Assembly: GCA_002118135.1 (NCBI GenBank)
Contig: BDIU01000284.1
Span: 7,168 to 21,957, forward strand
Direction of reading: 5' to 3'
From: Trebouxia sp. TZW2008
Taxonomy: Eukaryota > Chlorophyta > Trebouxiophyceae > Trebouxiales > Trebouxiaceae
DNA length: 14,790 nt
A program made the translations under genes and the position numbers. This document shows, in pieces, positions 1-9,500 of the stretch. The stretch's first letter is position 1, and each line of letters starts with the position of its first letter. Below the pieces are notes generated by a model that worked only from the letters and a program-made list of their open reading frames with translations, was not told the DNA's origin and ran no database searches.

Positions 1-157
1 TCATGTCCCTAGCTATCCAGGTGCTCTGTTGACGAACGCCGAGACAATTTATTGCATGCTTATTTTAGTTTAGGTATGATTTGCATTGGTTCATTGCTGA
101 TATTGTCTGTTGACCCCCCTGTTGGGTCCCAAGGACAGTAAAAATTGATTGATTGAT
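1..157 (+). mobile_element. 3' end of a probable non-LTR retrotransposon (LINE or SINE tail)
   Basis: The stretch ends in AGTAAAAATTGATTGATTGATA (about 138-157), three tandem ATTG units directly after a run of A. Many non-LTR elements end in such short tandem repeats. The preceding block (CCCCCCTGTTGGGTCCCAAG, 113-132, with its imperfect inverted pair TTGGGTCCCAAG) gives a compact terminal stem, as in retroelement 3' UTRs. No coding part lies inside the window. It sits inside or beyond the hydrolase intron, in the opposite orientation to that gene. The alternative is an ordinary AT-rich intron with a chance microsatellite. Confidence 0.45.
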
Positions 158-296
158 ATCCCTGTTTTTGCGCCGCTTGCGGCGCTACCCATGTACACAA
201 CCCTGGGACTCTAACATAACTCATTCAAATTCAAACATTCGAGCTTCTGCACGCACAACTACTGACAGCTGTACGCAGTGCCTACAGAGGTTGTAC

Positions 297-659
297 GCAG
301 AGATATCACTCGAAAACCTTCATTTGCCAACAAGGCCACCTGTTGCAGACGGAGATAGTGCGCAATCCTGGGATGAGATCGTAACACGCACTATGAACGG
401 ATTTGCAGTGCTTTCATCTGCACTCGTTAAGGTCCTACGATACCCGTTTCTTCCATAAGTCAGCGCGGTTGGGAAAGCCATGCAGCAAGACTACCGGTGT
501 TGCTGTTTTGCCGTCTTGATTGTCCACCACAAAATTGATGCCATTCGCTTCCTTTGCAAAGTCGGGTTTGCCGAGGTCTGGAGGCAATTGCGAATGATCA
601 AGCGCCTGTGCACAGGCCTCGATCTGCACAATCTCGCCACAGAAAACGCTTTTTGGCAT
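297..659 (-). CDS. Alpha/beta hydrolase-fold protein, 5' part (two exons seen, runs off the left edge)
   Basis: Exon a is 659-444 and exon b is 339-297 on the minus strand, joined in phase 0 by a GT-AG intron (donor 443-442, acceptor CAACAG ending at 340). The joined frame reads ANGINFVVDNQDGK, then PVVLLHGFPNRADLWKKR, then VALLANEGFRVISL. This is the start of the alpha/beta hydrolase fold: strand, HGFP oxyanion-hole motif, then the helix and strand that precede the RGxGxS segment. The nucleophile, acid and His lie outside the window. Exon b ends in phase 1 at a GTAC donor, and the next exon is not found in 1-296. HGFPN suggests the epoxide-hydrolase / haloalkane-dehalogenase branch, but the substrate is unknown. 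The ATG at 659 is uncertain: a different frame starting at 676 looks more like a transit peptide (see findings). Confidence 0.72.
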
Positions 660-2236
660 GCGGTCGGCGCATTCATTCCGGGACTGACTGCGCTTGCCAG
701 TGCGTGTACAAAGAAGCGTCAGCGACCTGCTACTTTGCTTTGCGATGACAACAATTGGGCTTCGTGATCAATTGCGCCATTACGTACGCGCTATGCTTTC
801 AAGGCACTTCGTCTGGCTTCATTGCAAATCAGTTTTGCAACATTTCCTGCCTGCCGTATGTGTCGATCACGACACCTGGCACTTCTCTCACTGCAAAAAA
901 TGCGATTTGAGCTTCAACAAGCAATGGCAGGCTCATGCTGTCAGGTTCAAGCTGTCAAAGTCGGTTGATCATAGCTCAGTCGATGTGTTGATCAGCTGTT
1001 GCATCATCGATGTTTTGAGTGCATGCGCAGGCGTGCCATGTCCAATGGCGTGCACTCAATACATAAATACATTCCACATACAAGCAGCACCAACGCTGCC
1101 ATTGCAATCTCTGCATTTGGTCTACTTCAGCTTGCTACAACTTAGCCGTGGCTATCAGCAACTCTCAAAACATGACACTTTTTTGTTTTTCAACTGGGCA
1201 TGCAGTCTCGTGCACAAGGCCTGAAGGCTGAGCTTGTTAATTGACTCTGTGGGGATCATGCTGGCCTCTATTCATCAGACTCAAGGGCTTGCAAAGACAT
1301 TGCTTGCAGCTACATGATGCTCAAGCCTACAGCAAAGTCAGGCCTGACGTTGCCCGATGCAACAGTCGACTGCTTTGAACCTTGAGTGACATCGAGAAAA
1401 CCACTGTTTGCCAACAATAGGATAAGGGAAGTAGTGTAGCACATGTTTGACCAAAAGTTGTCAGCGCAAATGCAGTGAACCTGGACTACAAGCGGATGAG
1501 AGGCCAACAACGTATGCCGCACCCTAGCACTGCTGCAGCAGACCCATCAGCCCAATGCAGACTCCACAACTGACCAGACCAATGTCTTGCCTTCAGTCTG
1601 TGTCTGCAATCATGCAGCAACAGATTCACCCCAGCTCTGCAAATGCTGTTGTTGCAGGTGCATTCAGACTAGGGCTCCAACCTCCAGCATGGTGAACAAT
1701 TGATTGCTGCTAACCAGCCACCTCCTCTGACAGACGGAAGCTTTGCACACCAAGCTAGATTTGCCATGCTGGCATGATACGACAGATCTGTAGTCAAGGG
1801 AGGGCAAGATATCAGCATCAGGTGGAGCATGGCAGTCAGGTCAGCTCTTGCCTTGCGGCTGCATGCTGCCAAGTAGCAAGGGCTGCTCTGAAGTAGACCA
1901 GACTACACAGCCCCAGAACAATTTCAAGCTGAAGCATTGCAAGCTGTATGTGACCTTGAGTGCTCACAGCCCCTGCTGACATGATTGCAGAGCATGATTA
2001 TATTTGGCAGAAGCAGGCAAGCTGTGCGTGGCTTGCACACCACGCTCAGACCAGCCCTGGCCATCAGGGTTGAGCCGCTAGGGTCTATCAGCCCATGAAA
2101 ACCCATAGTTGTAATGTAACAAATGCAATGGCGGGTGAGTATGACAGCCAAGCAACCTAGTGTTTTGGTCTCAGCCTCAGGGTCAGCAGGGCGCTCAAAC
2201 CAGCCCTCGCCATCAGGGTTGACCGGCTAGGGTTTG
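660..2236. other. Intergenic stretch between the hydrolase gene and the main gene
   Basis: About 1.58 kb with no recognisable exon on either strand. The longest open frame is 694-1224 on the plus strand (176 codons, no recognisable domain, overlapping the presumed hydrolase 5' region). The right end (2043-2236) holds tandem copies of the last exon of the main gene, so it is probably 3' UTR or flank. I see no canonical AATAAA and no TGTAA on the minus strand here, so the polyadenylation site is not located. Confidence 0.5.
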
Positions 2237-2371
2237 TCAGGGCATGAGGATCCATAGTTCTGCAGTGAAGGCGGCAATGGTGGCTGGGTAAGGCAGCCAG
2301 GCAGTCCAGGGTTTGGATGTCAGCTTCAGGGTCAGAAGGGCGCTCAGACCAGCCCCGATCAGTAGGGTTGA
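2035..2371 (-). repeat. 149-bp tandem array: last exon plus two decayed copies in the 3' flank
   Basis: The block CGCTCAGACCAGCCC starts at 2341 (inside exon 15) and recurs in near-identical form at 2192 and 2043, a spacing of exactly 149 bp both times. The copy at about 2081-2230 follows exon 15 through its whole 3' part, including the stretch around the stop, with substitutions and small indels; the leftmost copy is partial. Only the rightmost unit is open through the conserved C-terminus of the protein. Confidence 0.85.
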
Positions 2372-3509
2372 ATGCTGCAAGAAGGAGGTGACTGCTGGGT
2401 GGGGTTCTACGGCTGGCATCCATGCAGTGCTGTCCCAACCCATTGTTGCCGTAACAATCTGTATGACAGAGCCTAGTATCAGCCGCAGTGTACAACATGG
2501 TTCTTTGGAGAAGCATGCATCACAATCAGAGCCTTCTCAAGCTCATTACACTCTTTTTTTGCAACTGCCTACAACATGTGACACAAGGTTACCTGAGCAG
2601 GAGTTGCTTTTCAGTGAAAATCCATACAAGTACACACTCTGGTTGAATTTCATATTGTAGAGGCCGGTTGTGCGCACTCTCAAATTCACATACTACCTCA
2701 GCATTTTTGAGCTCCTCAGCAGCTCACATATCGGATCACTGCTTTGAAAATATGTCAGTGCTGGGAAGACTGGGTTCGGTGAACTGGAAAATCACCACAC
2801 ATGACATTCAACACGCAAAACTATACACCTAAAGGCAGGAATAGACGGACAGCATGAATCACCTCTCGAATTGCATGACAGGCTGGAAACAACATGTCAA
2901 ACGTAATATAGTAGTATCTCAGGCAATGGAATTCGTATGTACCGGCAAGATGTGGCCTCCTTCTGTGAGGGCAGGGCCAAGCCAGAATGCCAGAGTGGCC
3001 CCCCACACCAAGGGCATATAGCTGTAGCTCGTCTCCAAGAAGGGCTTCATTTTTGCTTTGCTACCTTTCATGCCTGCTTCAAGCAATCACAATGTATCAT
3101 ACGACAAACAGTATTTGTCAGGGAGACACAAGGCAACAAGCATTATGATCACAAAAATATCTTTTTATACACCGAAATACATGCTTGATGATGCATCAGG
3201 GCGTTGCATGACTGGCTGATTGATCAAGATGAAACAGAAAACAAAGGCGCACCATAAAATGTCCTCATCAGCCCATCAGTCATTGCTGCTACAGCGCCAG
3301 GTGTCAGCAGCACAGCCACTGAAGCGGCCACACGGGCGGCAGTGCTCTTCTTCAGCAGCTGTGGGTCCATGCCGGCCTGAGCCCACAGCTGTGGCAGGTG
3401 GTGGACATAGACAGCGCCCAGCAGCAGAAACATGAGGGCCACCTCTGACTGTAGAGGCTTGTGACCAGACCATAAGTCGCTGCCTGGGAACCTTAACCTC
3501 ACCTCCACA
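2237..3509 (-). other. Exons 13-15: hydrophobic C-terminal membrane domain
   Basis: Residues 757-959. Candidate helices: about 779-795 (EVALMFLLLGAVYVHHL), 814-832, 860-876 (YMPLVWGATLAFWLG), 909-930 (FLQHSTLLIGAGLSALL) and 939-958 (ending AELWILMP). The bacterial relatives I recall end in the same way, with an aromatic-rich final helix, so the TGA at 2239-2237 is taken as the genuine stop. Exon 14 uses the acceptor GCAG ending at 3074 because it keeps phase 1 and sits behind a T-rich stretch. An acceptor closer to the conserved KPFLETSY block (after AAAG, about 3056) would also keep frame. Confidence 0.75.
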
Positions 3510-6500
3510 CTGCAGGCAGTCGCTTTACCTGTTGTGGTGGCAGGCTTAAGGCAAGAACTGTCTAGCGCACAATTTTGCAAAGACATTGACAGTTTTTCAA
3601 GACAGGCCACCCCAAAGCACGGCTGCAATTGTAAGTCGAGTGAGGGAAAGCTTTGAAACAGGTCATGTACAGCACCAAGCTGCATGCAAGTTGCAATTTC
3701 AGGCTAGACAAGACTAATTGCAAACACATTGAGCATATATGCTATACATTGTGACGGTGATATGTAAAAACACTTGAGCACAATACCTTTTGTGACGGCC
3801 TTGAAGCACGACACACAGCTGCAGTTGTAGCTTAGCAGCTGTGGTGGTCAGTGCCATTTACGTTGCATAATGGACACCAGTAGTAATGACAGTAATAACA
3901 ATGATGACAATAACAACAACAATAATAATGATGATAATAGTAGTAATGCGAGCGATGGTAATGATTATTATAACCATAAATACAACACTTGCTGGCACAT
4001 GTGCTAGGTGTGTGTGTGTCGCAAGTCTGGTCTCGCCAGGCCGTAGGCTGTGGCCTGTTGCATACATTCTATTATCAAGATAATCGGTCAACATACCTTT
4101 TGTGGCGGCAGGTTTACAGGCATGTCATGAACAACACAACGAAGATACAGATATCAAGTCTGTGCAAATTGTGAACCCATAGCAAGCTACTACACCATTG
4201 CCACACATACCCAGAATTTCTGCTGATGATTGTTGCTGTGCATGTCGCTATCATTGTACTGTATATGAGGGCAGGCTTTGAGACAGGTCATGCACAGCAC
4301 GCAGCTACATTTGTCACTTAGTCTGAGCTGTGCTGCTGGCAACCATGTTACACACCATTCACAATCATGGTGATCAGCCAATATACCTTTTGTGAGGGCA
4401 AGCTTTGAGGCAGGTCATGCACAGCACGCAGTTTCGGTTGTCTGTCAGCTGGGCAGGGTGGGAGTAGAGGGGGCAACCCCCTGTCTCCATCCCCTCTGGG
4501 CTCTCAGCAGGGCCCCCCTTGTAGCAGTGATAGGTCGAGCAGTTGCCTGCATGCTCACAATGCTCAGGGACCTGCCGCGTCCATCAAAGAGCAGACTACT
4601 TGAGGTTGGTGGGAGTACAGAGGGCACATCCCCCCGTCTCCAAAGCCTCTGGATTCTCAGCAGGGCCCCATGAAACAGTTGCCTGCATATGCTGACAATG
4701 CTCAGTCTCACACATGCTACCACCGCTCAGAGTCATGCCATGTGCAGTTCATGACGCATCTGTCATTTTGATTGCTTCAGTGACCAAGCAGGCAGTTCAT
4801 GCACAAGTTGCAGGGCAGTCTTCAGCATGCAGTTTGTGCAGGAACAGTGTTTGCGGTCTTGATTGCCCACCTGAGCAGACGCCTTGGCGAGAACGCAGCT
4901 CAGTCATTGCCAATTTTGCAAACATCCCGTTCATGCCACCAATGGGACACAGGTGCCGACACCATAGCCGCCGCTCAAAAAACCTGTGATTCACAGAACA
5001 TCTTTGTCAGAAATGGCTAACAGATAGCAAAATGTGTTGGCCATGCATGGCAGTGCTGTTCCATCATGAAATAAAGTGGTTGATTGGCATACCATCTGAG
5101 GGCATGAAGTGAGCACTGTAACGCCAGTAGAGGTGCTATTTTCTCAAGGCTGGTGCAATTTGTCACACACACCATGCACCATTTGACAAGCATAAACCAA
5201 ACAAAGCGCAAGACTGGGATCCCAGTTTGATGAGATCCATCATTTGGCTGAGACAAAGCTGACAGTAGCAGCAGCAGCAGCGTCAGCATCAATTTGATGC
5301 TCAGTAGCCATGCAAAAGTCATCTTGCATCAAGCAAGTCTGAGGAAAGGCGGTTTCAGCTCTTTTCACCTTGTTTTGTGACACGTTGCGTGCAATAGCTT
5401 TGTGAAGTAGCACCTAAGCGCCACGAGCTGCAAGTGAAGCTTGCATATTTGAAGCAAAACATCAAAAAAGAAATAAAAGCAGGTATGGCAGACAAGTCTC
5501 ATTCGCAAATGGCATGCTCCATAGATTCACAAGCTTCCTCTAAATCTGCTCCTTGACCTTGTGATGACTCACCAGGAGCAGATCATGGCACCAGCTGTGA
5601 TGAGAAGAAGAAGCCAGGCAGACAGAGCGGCGCTATTTGGCAAATCCCACACTTCTTCCCAGGTCAGAATGGCTCCAAACAAGGCCAGCAGGAACCAACC
5701 CCCCCACTGCTCAGCTGCATCACCACACACTCACATTCAGACACAGGATCAGCAGGTAGAAGCTCACTGCTTGCCGACTCCCAAAACTGCAAGGATGAGT
5801 TGAGCGACATCACAAAAGCAGTGCACCAAGACAGACAGCCAGCTGTTGATCCTGGTTGCCGCTTGCAGATCAACTCTCTGGACGTCAGAAGGGGGCCCTG
5901 ACCTCGCAGTTACGTGGTCACAGCACAAGACATTTGGAGCAAGGTGGAGTTGCTCTTTTTATGTATACAGAGTATGCTGAACCCCATGCAGTAACTGAAA
6001 ATGCATGTCAATAAGGTAAGCAATGCAGGCTGCAGTAAATTCAGCTGTCAAGACTATTGAGCAATGTTCTTGCTGCTGATGAAGACTTATCATGGAGGAA
6101 TCAGAGTGACTTGTTCATGGCTGCACTACATTGAGAGCGCCTGATGCTGGAGCCATGCATGCTGCATCTGTGCTTGAGAGATACAGTCTGTACAGGTAAT
6201 TTTTTGCAATGAAAGCTTCTGACAAGAGCCTAGCATGCACACTCATGCATATCAAATACAGATGGTCAAAGTGATGCACAATTACAGCATAGACTGAGGG
6301 AAGACACAAGTGAGAACATGAAGCAAATGCATGAGGAAGCCACTGAGCAGGGCAGGGCGTTTGAACCAGCTGCATGGGGCCACTTGCGCAGAACAGCCCC
6401 TCTGGCCAGGCGCCACTTCTGGACCACTTCTCCATAGATCATGAAGGGACAGACTGCATTAGCACATTGTCTGTCAGAAGTCACAATCTTTGTAAACATA

Positions 6501-9500
6501 AATGCTTGGGTTGCATAGAAATTTGACGAATTGAGAACATTGAGGGCAGACTGCATCAACAGATGGTTGTTGCAGCTGCTGGCCTTGCACATGGTAGTGC
6601 TCAAATTATGTTTGCTGTGAGGGTGGAGGCATCTATTTTGGAACGCCAACATGAATTACAAGAGGAAAATGGCTGCTCAAGGAGAGAAATGAGGGCTTGA
6701 AGTTCATCAGAACAAGCTCTCCATGTCAGTCGCTGACAGCACAATTTTTGATAGCACAAATTAGCTTTCATTTTTGTACTATCCAAAATTGAAGCAAATT
6801 GTGCAGTCAGTGCTTCCTCTGAATGCGCCACATGCAAGCAAAGCAAGTTTTCCCTGACTTCAGAAACTCAATGGACATCGGTGTCTCCAGAAGTTTGGAC
6901 ATTCAGAAGATACTGCTTAACACCACTCAGAATCACGCTCATGCATTGCAGGCAGGCAGCCATACCGCGCCAGCAATAGTTCATGAAAATCAGCCTGACT
7001 TGATCTGCACATGCACTTGGGAAACGGCACATGAAATATTTGCTCAAGCACCAGAGGCAACCAAGGGATAGACCAGGACAATGTCAGGTCACCAGCAGGC
7101 AAGAAGCATTCAACAAGCAAGCAACAGACAGAAAAGGAGAACATGCCAAATGGGCAGGCTAAATGTGACGTTACAAAATTCAGGTAATGTGTTGTTTGAT
7201 CACACAAAGAGACATAGCTTACTTGAGCACCAGATACGTCCAAGAAAAGGGTAGACTAGAAAGATGCCAGGCCACCAATACGCCCAGAAGGCGGTAAGAG
7301 CAAAATTGTGGGGCCGGTCCTGAGGGCACAAGAAGAGCACTGCCACAATAAAGGTGTACAGGTAGATGATGAAGTTGTGGTTCAGCTGATGGGGCCAGAA
7401 ATTGCTGCACCGCACAAATCGAGTCAGCAAACACAGGATTTTGTCAAACAAAATAATATGTTCCAAGCGCATAAGCTTGATGTTGTTCAGCTGATGAAGT
7501 CAATATTAGCTGCTGCACATGGCTGCAAAGTCTAAAGCACAGCAACAGCAAAGGAAGAGCACTGCCACAAAGAAGGTGTAGAGGTAAACGACAAAGTTGT
7601 GGTTCAGCTGATGGGACCAGAAATTGCTGCAACGCGCAAATTGAGTCAGCAAAAATGGGAGTTTGTCAAACAAGATATTCTGCACCAGCCGCATTAGCTT
7701 GTTGTGGCACAGCTGATGAGGTTGACATTTGCTGCATCACGTGGCAGCAAAGGAAGAGCACTGCCACAATGAAGGTGTAGTGATCAATGATGAATGTTGA
7801 TTCAGCTGATGTGGCCAGAAGTGACTGCATGTCTTGGTGAGAACATCTAAAGCACAAACGTATGGAAGGTGTATAGGTAAACGATGAAGTTATAGTCCAG
7901 CTGATAAGGCCAGAAGTCACTGCATCACGAAATGACACAGTCTGAGGCCCATCCATCCTGCAGGAACAGCAATGAAGGTACAATGTTTTGGGCTCAGGAC
8001 TTGAGATGGCAAAGTCAGAGTGGGTGAGTACTGTCTCAGGAAGGGTTTCAACCAAAGCAAGTTCCATTTTAGCCTTATTGTCAAATCCAATTTGAGCCAA
8101 GAGAAATCTTAAAGTCAGTACCTTCTCAGGAAGGGTTTCAACCAAGGGAAAGCCCCAGGTGACAGCAAATTCCATTTCAGGCGGTCTTTGGGCTGACTTG
8201 CAAACCAGAACACCTCTTCTGGCAGCTGCTGGGCACCTTCTGTGCTCTGCAGGGCAGCTCTGTTGACTATAGCTTCCAGCTCCTGCATAGGCAGAAGAAG
8301 AGGTTTGGAGGGACAAGAAGAATAGATGGGATGGCAATCCGTACAGCAGCAAGAGACTTTTGGCAATGCGTTCTAATGGTCAACCTTGCCAAGCCAATTG
8401 CTGCTGACCAGCCGACAGCATAATGAAAGTTTTGGTGTTTGAAATAACCTACTTTCAGTGATGGGTAATTCTCGACCCATCACATATGCTCAAAATGGCC
8501 TGCTACATGGCGCAGGGGTCGATTAATGTGCTCGGCGCATGCACATGCGCATGCAATATGCGGTCAACAAGTAGATGAAAGGGTCGAATCAGTCACCTTG
8601 ACATTGCCAGGGAAGCTGTAGCTCTCCAGCTGCAGGACAGCTTCAGGGGTCAAGCTCAAAGGGCCCTGCCCTCTGGTCTTGGCAATGCGCCTCACAAACA
8701 TTTTCTGCAGATCTGCCACATCTGCCGGCCTCACTCTCAATGGTGCAAGCTGCAAATTGTCCAAGCAATTTTGTGCTTACTTCAAAAAGAAACAAGCGAT
8801 TTGCGACGCGCGCAAGAGTTTTCTTTCTTCAAAAGAAAGAATTTTAGAAGAATTTGAAAACAAAGAATTTTATTGCCGTTCACATTGCTTCCTGGCCTGT
8901 TTCACCTTTTGAAAGCAAAGACCAGTGCAGCAAAAGAATAAGAACATGAAGCTACATACACATTGAATGGCAATGCGCTGCAACAATAATGTTTATGCAG
9001 ATCTGCCACATCTGCCGGCCTCACTCTTCACTGTTGAAGGTACAGCCTGCAAATCATCTAAGCAAGTGTGTTGCAATGTGCAGCGGCTCACATACCCGAA
9101 TGGCAATGCACAAATGTGATTTGCAGAGCTGCCACACTTGCTGGCAGTACTGTCAAAAGTGCAATCTGCAGTGCACGTACACAATTTCGTGTAAGTATGT
9201 GTGGCCCATCTGAATGTATGTGGTTGGGGAAGTTGTTTTTGAGGTGAGCGAGATCAGAATATTAAGAGCAGTAAGGTCAAGCTAATCAGCAGCAGACTGG
9301 GAAGAGAAGGACGCTACATCGTGAATGCTAGATTTCCCTACATTGTGGGGCACAGTACACATTCAGGCAGTGTACATCACTTGCAGCTGCAATGTCTTAC
9401 ATGAGACTGCAACGCTCTGCATTGCGCTGCCCTGCTCTACATGGCGCTGTTGGTGAGCAGGCCGCCCTGTGAATGCAAATGCAAACGTGACAAGCATTGA

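Larger units (their letters stand above)
4387..7404 (-). other. Exons 8-12: NapH/NosR-like membrane polyferredoxin with 4Fe-4S motifs
   Basis: Residues 529-757. Candidate membrane helices lie at about 540-556, 563-584, 625-637 and 647-665. Each pair of helices is followed by a Cys-Pro motif: WCSICP (Cys588, Cys591, spanning the exon 8/9 junction) and WCRHLCPIGG (Cys674, Cys678), the signature of NapH/NosR/CcoG-type proteins. Next comes GVCSGNCSTYHCYKGGP (Cys702, Cys706, Cys711), with GGCP at Cys728. A canonical CVLCMTCLKACP follows (Cys743, 746, 749, 753), enough to ligate 4Fe-4S clusters. Recognisable invariant blocks are FWAYWWPG, CPFMIYGE, WEEVWDLPN and FFERRLWCRH. In the family such modules move electrons across or along a membrane; the donor and acceptor here are unknown. 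Confidence 0.88.

Noticed and set aside
694..1224. 176-codon plus-strand open frame, rich in Cys and His
   Set aside because: It has no recognisable domain and irregular composition, and it overlaps the presumed 5' region of the minus-strand hydrolase. A frame of this length can arise by chance here.
3858..4094. Ile/Val/Thr-rich open frames on both strands
   Set aside because: They are translations of the AAT/GAT/AAC microsatellite.
5017..5322. Minus-strand frame with a poly-Leu, signal-peptide-like start
   Set aside because: The Leu run comes from the AGC microsatellite in intron 10, and the flanking exons 10 and 11 join in frame without it.
7666..8352. 228-codon minus-strand open frame through exon 7 and intron 7
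   Set aside because: The conserved VNRAALQS...FWFASQPKDR sequence is in another frame (exon 7). This frame reads the echoes and intron out of phase.
8530..8557. GCGCATG-CA-CATGCGC inverted repeat in intron 6
   Set aside because: It is short and isolated, with no partner element or target-site duplication visible.
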